DNA of 64,000 bases. Origin: Pedobacter sp. L105 (GTDB lineage Bacteria; Bacteroidota; Bacteroidia; Sphingobacteriales; Sphingobacteriaceae). Position 1 is the stretch's first letter. The number at the start of each line of letters is the position of its first letter. This document shows, one piece after another, positions 27,652 through 36,526 of the stretch. Where the stretch lies: the NCBI RefSeq assembly GCF_009765875.1, contig NZ_LMUP01000002.1:186001-250000 (forward strand), in the 5' to 3' direction. The notes under the pieces were generated by a model, which saw nothing but the letters and a program-made list of their open reading frames with translations, was not told the DNA's origin and did not search any database. Both the position numbers and the translations under genes were made by a program.

Positions 27652-27937
27652 AAATAAAACTATGATTAAAAGAGCCTTATAGAATCTATTAGAAACCTAA
27701 GTAACCTACTGATATAATGGCATCTAAGTTTTAATAATTAATAGATTTAGTAGAAAAACCTGAAATTCCGATTTTTCTACCAAAAGCATCTGTAGAAAGC
27801 TCATCTTCTTATTCAGCATACAATGCCAATCAATATCAATGAGTGTACGCGAAAGCAATCTTACCTATTCCGGAAATTATAAATCTGTCCTTAAAACCGC
27901 TCCCTGGCTTGCATTAGTTACTAGCGCCCTATACTGA

Positions 27938-28534
27938 CTATCGAAAATCATTGCGTAAACGGCACCAGGCAACCAATAACCAATTCTCTGTTGTGCTGAG
28001 TAGGGCAAAAGGCTCTACTAATCTCTCAGTAGCCTGGTCAGCTTCATTGAGATATTCGATTTTTACTACAGAAAAATTAGTAAGCGCAAATTGCAGATCA
28101 GACAGGTTATTGCTATTTTTTTCACTGTTAATATTTTGACTAAATCGGGTACGAACGGCAAGCAGGTTAGCTTTGTCTTTTACTTTATGTCCTAATACAG
28201 CTTTGATCTTATCAATTGCCTCTGAATAATCTTTAACAAACGAGGCATCTTTGTTCTTTAACACTAATTGTTCGGCAAGAACTAACGCATTAGCCTGTTT
28301 TTCGGTAAACATAACTGGCGGAACCCTATAACCCTCCATTAAAGTGTAACCTTTGCCATCTTCTGTCAAGACGGGTACACCTGATTGCTCCAATGCCCTG
28401 ATATCCCTGTAAATAGTTCTGGTACTTACAGAAAACCTGTTAGCCAGTTCTGGTGCGGTTACAATTCGTTTGGTTTGCAGCTGGGTCAAAATTGCTACCA
28501 GTCGGGAAAGGCGGTTAGTGTCGTTATTGTTCAT
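27938..28534 (-). CDS. YafY/DeoR-type WYL transcriptional regulator, C-terminally truncated
   Basis: 198 aa. An N-terminal HTH_11 (LSRLVAILTQLQTKRIVTAP, then STRTIYRDIRALEQSGVPV) is followed by a WYL domain beginning VVKIEYLNEADQ and LLSTTENWLLVAWCRLRNDFR. Full-length relatives continue after CRLRNDFR with a YFRLDRI-type segment of some 30-40 residues; here the frame stops at once, and the downstream DNA does not encode it. The protein may still bind DNA. It is divergent from the RsbQ-like gene and may control it. Confidence 0.8.
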   Translation of the reverse strand: MNNNDTNRLSRLVAILTQLQTKRIVTAPELANRFSVSTRTIYRDIRALEQSGVPVLTEDGKGYTLMEGYRVPPVMFTEKQANALVLAEQLVLKNKDASFVKDYSEAIDKIKAVLGHKVKDKANLLAVRTRFSQNINSEKNSNNLSDLQFALTNFSVVKIEYLNEADQATERLVEPFALLSTTENWLLVAWCRLRNDFR

Positions 28535-28828
28535 GATTTAAGATCGTCTAATTTACCACCTTGCTTTACTATCCGATACTATTGAATGCGTTATAATTTT
28601 CTTGAACAACATACAAATACCAGCAGGTTTCTAATACGCCATAAAAATAGGTTTCTCCAGGAACTGGAAAAACTCCTTTTAAGATGATTTTAGAAATTAC
28701 CAAACATACATTTTCATTCGTTTAAACAAATAATTGTATTTTTACACGTTATGCTGTGAAAAACCGATTTAACACTATTTCATCGGCAGGGAATTAGATA
28801 TTCAGTTTTAAATATAGCGGGGATTTTG

Positions 28829-29617
28829 ATGGATGTACTTAAAAGAAACAATGTAGTTATAAAGGGAAAGGGTACATCTCCCATGCTGTTTGCACATGGT
28901 TTTGGCTGTGATCAGAATATGTGGCGTTTTATCACACCTGCATTTGAAGATAGCCATAAAATTATTTTATTCGATCATGTAGGAGCAGGTAAATCTGACT
29001 TAACAGCATATCATCCTGAAAAATATAAAGAATTAGATGGTTATGCTCAGGATATAATGGAGATTATAAATGAGCTGAACCTGGTAGATATTATTTTTGT
29101 TGGGCACTCGGTTAGTGCGATGATGGGAATACTTTCAGCAGAACAGGCCCCCAACTTATTTAAAACGTTGATTTTAGTGTCCCCATCATCTTCTTATATT
29201 GATGATAAAGATTATATAGGAGGATTTAGCAGAAATGAGATTGATGAACTATTAGAATCTTTAGATACAAATCATATGGGTTGGTCAATGACTATGGCCC
29301 CATTGATAATGGCCAATCCCGACAAAACTGAACTGGGTGAAGAATTAACAAATAGCTTTTGCCGTACCGACCCAACTATTGCCAAGCAATTTGCACGCGC
29401 AACTTTTCTCACCGACAGCCGAAGCATACTTCATTCATGTATCACTCCGGCACTTATACTTCAATGTTCAAATGATATTATTGCGCCTGTAGAAGTTGGT
29501 GAATATATTCATAAACAAATGGTTGACAGTAAGCTTGTGATTTTAGATGCAACTGGCCATTGCCCGCATTTGAGTGCCCCCGAGGAAACTATATCAGCAA
29601 TGAAAGGTTATGTATAA
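28829..29617 (+). CDS. RsbQ-like alpha/beta hydrolase
   Basis: 262 aa from the ATG at 28829 (a TTG codon directly precedes it). The hydrolase triad is S94 in GHSVSAM, D216 in CSNDII and H247 in GHCPHLS. AHGFGCDQNMWRFI and FDHVGAGKSDL are hallmarks of the RsbQ group, whose relatives include the plant KAI2/D14 receptors. In Bacillus, RsbQ is needed by the PAS-domain phosphatase RsbP to sense energy stress, probably by supplying or processing a ligand. Here the gene overlaps the start of a PAS histidine kinase by 8 nt, so the same partnership with a different output is inferred. Confidence 0.9.
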   Translation: MDVLKRNNVVIKGKGTSPMLFAHGFGCDQNMWRFITPAFEDSHKIILFDHVGAGKSDLTAYHPEKYKELDGYAQDIMEIINELNLVDIIFVGHSVSAMMGILSAEQAPNLFKTLILVSPSSSYIDDKDYIGGFSRNEIDELLESLDTNHMGWSMTMAPLIMANPDKTELGEELTNSFCRTDPTIAKQFARATFLTDSRSILHSCITPALILQCSNDIIAPVEVGEYIHKQMVDSKLVILDATGHCPHLSAPEETISAMKGYV

Positions 29618-30752
29618 TATGTTGCCAGATCCAGAGAATATAAACAATTTAAACCTCGAGAATGATTTTGAGGATTTTCTCGAACATTCAGTATCTGGTT
29701 ATATTTCTACTAAGCCAAGTGGTGAAATTATCAGAACAAACTCCAGGTTAGTGGAATGGTTAGGTTACACTAAGGAAGATTTGATTGGTAAACGTATCAC
29801 CAGTTTATTGGCTATGGGCAGTAGGATCTTCTATGAAACCCATTTGTCACCCTTATTAAAATTACAAGGATTTTTTGAAGAAGTATCTGCTGAATTATTA
29901 TTAAAAAACGGCACTAAGCTACAGGTTCTTTTAAATGGTTATGTTAGAAATGATGAAAATAACAAACCACAATTTATACGTTTAAATGTATATCGGGCTA
30001 CCGAAAGAAAAGTTTATGAGCAAAATTTACGTCTTGCAATTATTGATGCGGAAAAAACGTTAATAGCAGAACGAGAATTAGCGACACTAAGAGAGCAGTT
30101 TATAGCTGTTTTAGGTCATGATTTAAGAAATCCCTTGGGCGCAATAAAATCCGGCGCATCGCTTTTAACCCGCTCTGCCTTATCTGACCGCGACAAATCA
30201 ATTGTAGGGATGATTAAAAACAGCAGCCTGCGTATGGAAGAATTGATAACTAATGTAATGGATTTTGCCAGGGTACGGTTAGGTGGAGGCCTGTCCTTAG
30301 ATCTGAAAGATATATTAATCGAACCAATTATTTTACATGTTACAGAGGAGTTACGGGTAATCTTTCCTGAAAGAACAGTAACTGTAGATTTTGAAGTCAA
30401 AAATACAATTACTTGTGATGCAGGCCGTATTTCACAATTGTTGTCAAACCTGGTTGCTAATGCCCTTACACATGGTTCAGCGAATGAGCCTGTAAATGTA
30501 AGCGCTAAAATAGAGCTAAATTATTTTGAGCTTGCAGTTTCAAATGGTGGTAAGCCGATCCCGGAAGATGTACTTGAAACATTATTTGAACCCTTCACAC
30601 GGGAGGGAACCACTCCAAGTCAGCAAGGCCTGGGCTTAGGATTGTATATCGCCGCTGAAATAGCCCGCGCGCACGGAGGAAATTTAACGGCCACCTCTAC
30701 TGCTGATGAAACACGCTTTACATTCCGTATGCCACTTCTTTCGATAAAATAA
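29610..30752 (+). CDS. PAS-domain sensor histidine kinase paired with RsbQ
   Basis: 380 aa, no membrane segment, so cytosolic. A PAS domain (SVSGYISTKPSGEIIRTNSR, then GKRITSLLAMGSRIFYETH, residues about 25-130) is followed by a short coiled coil (LAIIDAEKTLIAERELATLR). The HisKA domain has AVLGHDLRNPLGAI and the ATPase has N-box LSNLVANALTHG and G-box GLGLGLYIAAEIARAHGG. The start codon lies inside the hydrolase gene. No response regulator is adjacent; the next gene is a GlxA-type regulator 44 bp downstream. Confidence 0.9.
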   Translation: MYNMLPDPENINNLNLENDFEDFLEHSVSGYISTKPSGEIIRTNSRLVEWLGYTKEDLIGKRITSLLAMGSRIFYETHLSPLLKLQGFFEEVSAELLLKNGTKLQVLLNGYVRNDENNKPQFIRLNVYRATERKVYEQNLRLAIIDAEKTLIAERELATLREQFIAVLGHDLRNPLGAIKSGASLLTRSALSDRDKSIVGMIKNSSLRMEELITNVMDFARVRLGGGLSLDLKDILIEPIILHVTEELRVIFPERTVTVDFEVKNTITCDAGRISQLLSNLVANALTHGSANEPVNVSAKIELNYFELAVSNGGKPIPEDVLETLFEPFTREGTTPSQQGLGLGLYIAAEIARAHGGNLTATSTADETRFTFRMPLLSIK

Positions 30753-30796
30753 GATAGTCGCACAGCAATCTTACCCTAATCTGTTAACTTTGAAAG

Positions 30797-31714
30797 ATGA
30801 CCCCTAACCGCGTTATATTTTTCATATTTGATAGTGTTCACCTCCTCGATCTTGCAGGTGCAGTAACCGTTTTTTATGAATCAGGATGTTGTGGAAAGAA
30901 ATACGATATGCATTATGTTTCGCCATATACCAATCCGGGAACCTCATCTGGTCTTGGATTTACACATGTTGAACCACTCAGCTCAGTAAAAGTTAATAAG
31001 GATGACATCGTCATTGTAGCCGGAATGGAAATTGAAAAGTGGAACAGGGCAGATGATCATCTTTGGATACCCTGGTTACAGTCTGCCGCTGCAACTGGCG
31101 CCACAATAGCTTCAATTTGTACGGCAGCTTTTGCCCTTGCCGCTGCAGGGCTCTTAAATGGACAAAATTGCACTACGCACTGGGCATGGACCACAGCATT
31201 ACAACAAAAATATCCCTTGCTTAAAGTGATAGAAAATAAGTTATTTGTGCAAAGCGGCCGGATATTTACCAGCGCGGGAATTGCTACAGGTATTGATCTT
31301 GCGCTCTACCTTGTTGAAGAGCAGCACGGGGCGGCTTTTGCGCGTCTTGTGGCAGAAGATATGGTTGTTTATATACGCAGGGATGGAGCTGAAGCACAAA
31401 GCAGCATTTATCTGCAAAACAGACAGCATATTAATCATCAGATACATCAGGTACAGGATTATATCACTAAACATTTGCAGCATAAAATAACCATAGGAGA
31501 ACTGGCGGAGTTAGTTTTTATCAGTCCGAGGAACTTGACACGGCTGTTCAAATCTGCCACCGGAATCACTATCGGACAATATATTCAATTGCTGAGACAG
31601 GAAAAAGCTAAACACCTTCTTAAAACCAAACAAAAGATAGCCTGGATAGCGAAAGAATGTGGTTTTAAAAGCAGTGCTCAGCTGCGGAAGTTAGTTAAAG
31701 AAGCAAATGATTAA
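30797..31714 (+). CDS. GlxA-family transcriptional regulator (DJ-1/PfpI plus AraC domains)
   Basis: 305 aa. Residues 1-190 form a class I glutamine-amidotransferase/DJ-1-like sensor with the nucleophile-type Cys in ASICTAAFALAAAGLL and the GlxA hallmark TTHWAW. Residues 210-305 form an AraC double helix-turn-helix (ITIGELAELVFISPRNLTRL, then IAWIAKECGFKSSAQLRKL). It probably controls the stress genes around it. It lies 44 bp after the PAS kinase and is likely in the same transcript. Confidence 0.9.
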   Translation: MTPNRVIFFIFDSVHLLDLAGAVTVFYESGCCGKKYDMHYVSPYTNPGTSSGLGFTHVEPLSSVKVNKDDIVIVAGMEIEKWNRADDHLWIPWLQSAAATGATIASICTAAFALAAAGLLNGQNCTTHWAWTTALQQKYPLLKVIENKLFVQSGRIFTSAGIATGIDLALYLVEEQHGAAFARLVAEDMVVYIRRDGAEAQSSIYLQNRQHINHQIHQVQDYITKHLQHKITIGELAELVFISPRNLTRLFKSATGITIGQYIQLLRQEKAKHLLKTKQKIAWIAKECGFKSSAQLRKLVKEAND

Positions 31715-31801
31715 AACAATCGTATAATGGCCGGATTGTGACTACGGCTGTCCTGATTTGTTAATTGTATTCACTTAATTTTGGATTTCAATAGTACATT
31801 T

Positions 31802-32611
31802 ATGAAACAGCTATTAGTCGCACTTTTTTTTATTCCCTGCTTTGCATTTGCGCGGGTTAATAAAACTACCTATGTATGTCCGCCATGCAATCGTACATGT
31901 GATACCGCTACTTATCAGCAACCTGGCGTTTGTGCGCATTGCGGGATGACTTTAGTCGAGAAAAACCGACAAGTGTCAAAGGATCAAAAAATAACGATTT
32001 GTTTCTATTTGTATGATGGCGTAGAAGTTCTCGACTTTGCAGGGCCTATGGAGGTCTTTTCCTACGCAGGCTTCAAAATCATCACTGTCGCAAAAACTAA
32101 AGCCCCTCTTTTGTCACAGGGAATTTTAAAGATAACTCCAGATTACAGCATTAAAGATGCCCCGCAAACAGATATTTTTGCAGTATTTGGTGGCTCAGAC
32201 GAAATAGCAACAGATGATCATGAAGTTATTGCGTGGATAAAATCAAGGGACAGTGCTACTAAAAGCTATTTTTCTGTTTGCACTGGTGCATTTATTCTTG
32301 GAAAGGCAGGTCTGCTTGATCAACTTACAGTGACCACTTTTCATAAAAGCATAACAAATCTTCAAAAGGCTGTGCCGAAAGCTAAAGTGCTTCAAAATGT
32401 CCGCTATGTTGATAACGGCAGGGTAATCACCACAGCAGGAATATCGGCTGGTATAGATGGTGCTTTGCATCTGGTTGCAAAACTGAGGGGGAAAGAAGTA
32501 GCAGCAGCAGTTGCAAAACAAATAGAATATGATAAGTATGTGCCTGAACAAGGGATGGATCTCTCGAACAAGCAATTGTCAAAAACCCAAATCTCCAGCA
32601 GTCTGCGTTAA
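31802..32611 (+). CDS. Secreted DJ-1/PfpI-family protein with N-terminal metal-binding domain
   Basis: 269 aa from the ATG at 31802, which begins a signal peptide MKQLLVALFFIPCFAFA; seven more residues are possible upstream. Then comes a small Cys-rich heavy-metal-binding-like domain (TYVCPPCNRTC and PGVCAHCGMTL). The rest is a DJ-1/PfpI domain with CTGAFILGKAGLL (nucleophile-type Cys) and TTFH. An exported PfpI protein with a metal domain is unusual and may act on reactive carbonyls in the envelope, which is inference. It is close to the GlxA-like regulator that shares its fold. Confidence 0.87.
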   Translation: MKQLLVALFFIPCFAFARVNKTTYVCPPCNRTCDTATYQQPGVCAHCGMTLVEKNRQVSKDQKITICFYLYDGVEVLDFAGPMEVFSYAGFKIITVAKTKAPLLSQGILKITPDYSIKDAPQTDIFAVFGGSDEIATDDHEVIAWIKSRDSATKSYFSVCTGAFILGKAGLLDQLTVTTFHKSITNLQKAVPKAKVLQNVRYVDNGRVITTAGISAGIDGALHLVAKLRGKEVAAAVAKQIEYDKYVPEQGMDLSNKQLSKTQISSSLR

Positions 32612-32669
32612 ACGTTGATTTGCTTTCAACAACCTTAAAACAATGCAACGCTAACTTGATCAGGATACC

Positions 32670-33026
32670 TTAATCTTTTCCAGTGATTTCTTTTCGGTGT
32701 TCCATTCCCCAATTTGTCAGGTTGTCTATGATGGTCTGTAATGTTTTGCCGTGTTTGGTGAGTTCATACTGAACAGTTACCGGGTGCGTGTCTAAAACTG
32801 TACGTTCTACCAATTTGTTGATTTCCAGTTCTTTTAATTCCTTGCTCAACATTTTGTTCGAAATACCAGGTATATCATTCAAAACATCAGAAAACCTTCT
32901 TTTGTTATAGTGGCAGATAGATGAAATGATATAGATCTTCCATTTCCCATTGAGTACATCCATGGCATCATGGACAGCCATCATCTCTTTTTTTCGATCT
33001 GTTTGAAATTCTTTTTTGCAGTCCAT
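32670..33026 (-). CDS. HxlR-family winged-helix regulator
   Basis: 118 aa. The pattern MDVLNGKWKIYIISSICHYN, RRFSDVLNDIPGISNKMLSK, ELKELEINKLVERTV, YELTKHGKTL is the complete HxlR/DUF24 fold, often sensing aldehydes, quinones or disulfide stress through cysteines. Here C3 and C38 could be sensors. It is divergent from the short-chain dehydrogenase at 33128, and five GTTACT repeats fill the space between, so mutual control is likely. Confidence 0.92.
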   Translation of the reverse strand: MDCKKEFQTDRKKEMMAVHDAMDVLNGKWKIYIISSICHYNKRRFSDVLNDIPGISNKMLSKELKELEINKLVERTVLDTHPVTVQYELTKHGKTLQTIIDNLTNWGMEHRKEITGKD

Positions 33027-33028
33027 AA

Positions 33029-33077
33029 GTTACTTTGTTACTTCAAGGTTACTGTTACTTTTTGATACAAAGTTACT
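33029..33077. promoter_or_regulatory. Five GTTACT repeats between hxlR-type gene and SDR gene
   Basis: GTTACT occurs at 33029, 33037, 33048, 33054 and 33072, all in the same orientation, in a 101-bp divergent intergenic region. Spacings of 8, 11, 6 and 18 nt place them as probable HxlR half-sites. The first lies two bases from the regulator start codon, and the last overlaps both divergent promoters. Confidence 0.55.
33068..33075 (-). promoter_or_regulatory. -7 box for the HxlR-type gene
   Basis: On the minus strand TAACTTTG matches the Bacteroidota TAnnTTTG box. It overlaps the fifth GTTACT repeat. A -33 element is not clear (TTTA about 21 bp upstream). Confidence 0.4.
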
Positions 33078-33096
33078 AATATAAATTCCATTGATC

Positions 33097-33104
33097 TAAA
33101 TTTG
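33097..33104 (+). promoter_or_regulatory. -7 box for the SDR gene
   Basis: TAAATTTG matches TAnnTTTG, 24 bp before the ATG. The -33 region falls on the fifth GTTACT repeat, so regulator binding there would block this promoter. Confidence 0.45.
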
Positions 33105-33127
33105 TAGCTCAAAATTCAATAAATAAA

Positions 33128-33883
33128 ATGAGCAAACTAAAGAACAAAGTAGCCGTGGTTACAGGTGCATCAAAAGGAATAGGTGCATCTATTGCCAAAT
33201 ATTTCGCTGCCGAAGGTGCAAAAGTTGTTGTGAATTATGCTTCAAGCCAGGAAGGTGCCGATAAAGTTGTTAAAACTATAACCGATAACGGTGGGGTAGC
33301 CATTGCATTACAGGGCGATGTAGCAAAAGAATCAGATGTAATCAGGCTGTTTGACGAAACAAAAAATACGTTCGGAACTGTGGATATTTTGGTAAACAAT
33401 GCTGGCATTTATCAGTATGCGCCAATTGAATTGGTAACTGCAGAATCTATCCAACAGCATTTCAACATCAATGTATTAGGCTCGCTGCTGGCCATCCGTG
33501 AAGCGGTAAAACTATTTGGTGATAAAGGCGGAAATATTATCAACATCAGTTCAAGCGCCAGCAATACACCTTTGCCCACAGGCTCTGTATATTCTTCAAC
33601 CAAGGCAGCATTAGATGCAATTACCATTTCTTTATCGAAGGAATTTGCCGGAAGAAACATCCGTATCAATTCCATTTTACCAGGCGTTGTAGAAACCGAA
33701 GGTTCGCATAGCGCTGGCTTTATTGGCAGTGATGCTGAAATAAAATTGGTTGCCAATACGCCGCTTGGCCGTACCGGACAGCCAGAAGATATTGCAAAAG
33801 TTGCCGTATTTCTTGCTTCCGATGATTCAGCCTGGATTACAGGAGAGAAAATTTCTGTTTCCGGCGGTATTTACGGACTCTAA
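33128..33883 (+). CDS. Short-chain dehydrogenase/reductase (classical, FabG-like)
   Basis: 251 aa. The nucleotide motif is TGASKGIGASIAKYFA, the structural motif NNAGIYQYA and the active site SSSASNTPLPTGSVYSSTK (Ser-Tyr-Lys). The end WITGEKISVSGGIYG is typical of the classical family. The Tyr-x3-Lys and length predict an NADP(H)-dependent oxidoreductase; the carbonyl substrate is unknown. Divergent HxlR control suggests detoxification of aldehydes or quinones rather than fatty-acid synthesis. Confidence 0.92.
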   Translation: MSKLKNKVAVVTGASKGIGASIAKYFAAEGAKVVVNYASSQEGADKVVKTITDNGGVAIALQGDVAKESDVIRLFDETKNTFGTVDILVNNAGIYQYAPIELVTAESIQQHFNINVLGSLLAIREAVKLFGDKGGNIINISSSASNTPLPTGSVYSSTKAALDAITISLSKEFAGRNIRINSILPGVVETEGSHSAGFIGSDAEIKLVANTPLGRTGQPEDIAKVAVFLASDDSAWITGEKISVSGGIYGL

Positions 33884-34032
33884 AGATTGATGTATGCTTA
33901 CAGATAAACAAGGAAAACAATCACCTCTCCTGCTACTGATCTTTAAGCAATTATAACCTAAATTTAAATAAAGTGGCGGGGGTTTATATCATCAACCTTC
34001 GCTCTCATTAATAACTATAAATAGAATAAAAA

Positions 34033-35028
34033 ATGGCACAGAACAATTATACAGGAGCGTTACAGAAACCAATAGGTTCAGGGTTTAACGCAACCTCAAC
34101 TACAAATGATGTAATTAAAGGAATTGACCTTAAAGGAAAAATAGCCATTGTTACAGGTGGTGGCGCAGGTATTGGAGTGGAAACGGTTAAAACGCTCTCA
34201 AAAGCAGGCGCAACGGTTATCGTACCTGCAAGAGATGTAAAAAAAGCAAAGGAAAACCTGAAAGGAATAACCAATGTTGAAGTAGAAGAATTGGATTTGA
34301 TAAATCCTGATTCTATTGACGCTTTTGCGGATAAGTTTCTAGCTTCGGGCAGACCATTACATTTGCTCATTAATAACGCAGGAATTATGTTCGTGCCCTT
34401 ACGCCGTGATGTAAAAGGAAATGAATCACAACTGGCCACCAATTATCTTTCGGTTTTTCAGCTTACCGCCAGATTGTGGGAAGCGCTGAAAAAAGCGGAT
34501 GGCGCAAGAGTGATCAATGTTTCTTCTTTGGGACACCATTTTGCACCTTTCAATTTCGAAGACCCGAATTTTGAAAATCATGAATATCAAACATTACAGG
34601 CTTATGGACAATCAAAAACCGCTGTCAATTTGTTTTCGCTTGAACTGGACAATCGTGCGAAATCATTTGGCGTAAGGGTTTATTCAGTACATCCCGGCAA
34701 TATCTGGGGAACAGAATTGGCCAGGGAAGCTCCAGTAGAAATATTACAGCAATTTGGCTTCCTGGATGACAAAGGAAATCCTGTACAGGAAGTTATTGAT
34801 TCGCTTAAAACCATTCCCCAAGGTGCGGCTACAACTGTATGGGCTGCCACGAGCCCGCTATTAAATAAAATAGGCGGTGTATACCTTGAAGATGGCGATA
34901 TTGCTGAATTAGCTATCGATTCATCCATCCCAAATGGTGTAAAACCTTATTCTCTGGATGAAACCAGCGCCAAACAATTGTGGAAACTGACCGAAGAATT
35001 AACAGGCGTTACATTTAACGTTGCTTAA
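34033..35028 (+). CDS. Short-chain dehydrogenase, retinol-dehydrogenase-like
   Basis: 331 aa. It has VTGGGAGIGVETVKTLSKAG, LINNAGIMFVPL, INVSSLGHHF and AYGQSKTAVNLFS as coenzyme and catalytic motifs. The long N-terminal lead and the GIMFVPL/YGQSK form are those of the retinol dehydrogenase/WW-oxidoreductase-like branch. It follows the first SDR after 149 bp on the same strand and ends at a strong terminator, so the two may form a stress-response pair. Substrate unknown. Confidence 0.92.
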   Translation: MAQNNYTGALQKPIGSGFNATSTTNDVIKGIDLKGKIAIVTGGGAGIGVETVKTLSKAGATVIVPARDVKKAKENLKGITNVEVEELDLINPDSIDAFADKFLASGRPLHLLINNAGIMFVPLRRDVKGNESQLATNYLSVFQLTARLWEALKKADGARVINVSSLGHHFAPFNFEDPNFENHEYQTLQAYGQSKTAVNLFSLELDNRAKSFGVRVYSVHPGNIWGTELAREAPVEILQQFGFLDDKGNPVQEVIDSLKTIPQGAATTVWAATSPLLNKIGGVYLEDGDIAELAIDSSIPNGVKPYSLDETSAKQLWKLTEELTGVTFNVA

Positions 35029-35045
35029 TTTTTTTTACCAATAAT

Positions 35046-35090
35046 TCAACCGGGTAATAGTCAAACTAATTTTGACTATTACCCGGTTGA
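35046..35090. terminator. Strong hairpin terminator
   Basis: TCAACCGGGTAATAGTCAAA (35046-35065) pairs perfectly with 35071-35090 over 20 bp around a 5-nt loop. It ends the SDR gene; a T-run is weak, but the stem is very stable. It faces the convergent gene at 35140. Confidence 0.8.
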
Positions 35091-35139
35091 TTAGTTATTA
35101 TGTTTGCATTTTCCATTATTGGAAATCCATTCGTCACCT

Positions 35140-35502
35140 CTATTCAGCCGGATAATTTTTCTGCAGCTGTTCTATGAATTGATCCTGCTGTCTGATCATT
35201 TCTTTATGAGTAGATAAGAGTTTGTTCTGCGTTTTGATCACCTCTTTCAAAGCAGCTACGTGTTTAGTGTCTTTTTCTTCAGTCTTCAATAAGGTGATGA
35301 GCTCTTCAGCCTCATAAAACTGAAAGAAATTGACCTTCAGCACATCAGAAATCTGTAGGAGTGAATTTACATCAATAGTCTCCATCTGAAAAATATCTCT
35401 CAGAAAAACATTTCTGTCACGTAACAGCTTAACGAAACTACCCTGAGAGAAACCCTGTCTTTTCATTTCCTTCCAAATCAGCATTCCAATCTGTACTTTC
35501 AT
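35140..35502 (-). CDS. Small XRE-like helix-turn-helix protein with coiled-coil tail
   Basis: 120 aa. Residues 1-60 form a degenerate XRE-type fold (IGMLIWKEMKRQGFSQGSFV, then IDVNSLLQISDVLKVNFFQFY). Residues 65-118 are a predicted coiled coil with regular heptads (HVAALKEVIKTQNKLLSTHK). Similar orphan proteins occur in Sphingobacteria and are presumed DNA-binding dimers. No operon partner. Confidence 0.7.
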   Translation of the reverse strand: MKVQIGMLIWKEMKRQGFSQGSFVKLLRDRNVFLRDIFQMETIDVNSLLQISDVLKVNFFQFYEAEELITLLKTEEKDTKHVAALKEVIKTQNKLLSTHKEMIRQQDQFIEQLQKNYPAE

Positions 35503-35684
35503 ATGGCCTTATTAATACAATTAATAACCTTTAAAGGTTATCTATACATTATGTAGATATCAAAACGGTAATATATTACGTAATTCTGTATGAATTCTGA
35601 ACTTAACTAAAAACTTACATTAGCGCTATCCAGAATTTCTTCAGAATTCCCTTTTATTATTGTGTTTCAAAACTATCTATCGTT

Positions 35685-36287
35685 ATGGGGCACTACGAAG
35701 TTTTAAAGACCGTAAAAGAATTTTGTACGGCACTGCTAACGCAAAAATTAGGGAAAGATCTGTCTTTCCACAACTTATCCCATACTATTGAGGTAGTTGA
35801 AGCTTGTAAGGAAATTGCCCTGGAGTCTTGCTTAACCCCTGAAGAAATAGATATCTTATGTATCGCAGCCTGGTTTCATGATGTTGGTTATTGTTATACC
35901 TATGAAAACCATGAATTTGAAAGTGTCAATATCGCTGCAACGTTTCTTAATCTATTCAAAACAGATGAAGCAATAGTGAAATTGGTTGTAGGCTGTATAC
36001 TTGCTACTCAAATCCCCCAGCAACCCAATACAATTTTAGAAAAGATAATTTGTGATGCAGACCTTTATCATCTTTCCAGAACAAACTATCATCAGTATGA
36101 GCAGGCCTTAAGAAAAGAGTGGGAAGTTCACCTTAGATTATTTTATACCGATGCAAAATGGAATTTGACAAACTATAAATTACTCACTGTACATAGTTAT
36201 TTTACCTTTTATGGATTACAGGTACTTCAGCCAGGAAAAGAGGAAAACATCAAAAAATTGCGGCAATTACTTCCTCCTGAAACCTAA
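35685..36287 (+). CDS. HD-domain phosphohydrolase
   Basis: 200 aa. The metal site is spread over FHNLSHTIEVV (His), WFHDVGY (the HD doublet) and CDADLYHLS (Asp). It is a single-domain HD protein, probably a nucleotide or nucleotide-second-messenger phosphohydrolase. It is followed after 29 bp by a convergent small gene. Confidence 0.85.
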   Translation: MGHYEVLKTVKEFCTALLTQKLGKDLSFHNLSHTIEVVEACKEIALESCLTPEEIDILCIAAWFHDVGYCYTYENHEFESVNIAATFLNLFKTDEAIVKLVVGCILATQIPQQPNTILEKIICDADLYHLSRTNYHQYEQALRKEWEVHLRLFYTDAKWNLTNYKLLTVHSYFTFYGLQVLQPGKEENIKKLRQLLPPET

Positions 36288-36316
36288 ACCCGGCCGACAT
36301 TTTAATCCCGATTTGA

Positions 36317-36526
36317 TTACCACCAGAAAAAACGGTTAGGGGCTAATGGCTCCTGCCGTTTCTTTTTTGGCTGATAACATCTCCTGATTACTCTGAGGAT
36401 TACAACCGCCAGCAATACAACTATAAATCCACAAATTACCGTGATAACCAATGGATGTGCTTTAAGGTATTTAGCGGCAATCCTTGGCAACAGGAGCAGC
36501 AGGATATATTTTTTAGAATGTCCCAT
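36317..36526 (-). CDS. Small membrane protein, hypothetical
   Basis: 69 aa with one strong membrane segment (LVITVICGFIVVLLAVVILRV) and a basic C-terminus (KKKRQEPLAPNRFFWW). Its start overlaps the stop of the PAP2 phosphatase by 14 nt on the same strand, which supports a real, co-translated gene. Function unknown. Confidence 0.6.
   Translation of the reverse strand: MGHSKKYILLLLLPRIAAKYLKAHPLVITVICGFIVVLLAVVILRVIRRCYQPKKKRQEPLAPNRFFWW

Larger units (their letters stand above)
26571..27937. other. 1.37-kb gene-free region with several inverted repeats
   Basis: No convincing gene. It holds the hairpin at 26639-26698, a GGGGAGCGA/TCGCTCCCC stem (27076-27084 with 27097-27105), a very AT-rich tract (about 27330-27500) and the perfect palindrome at 27586-27651. 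A 91-codon minus frame (26899-27174) has no protein-like features. Confidence 0.6.
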
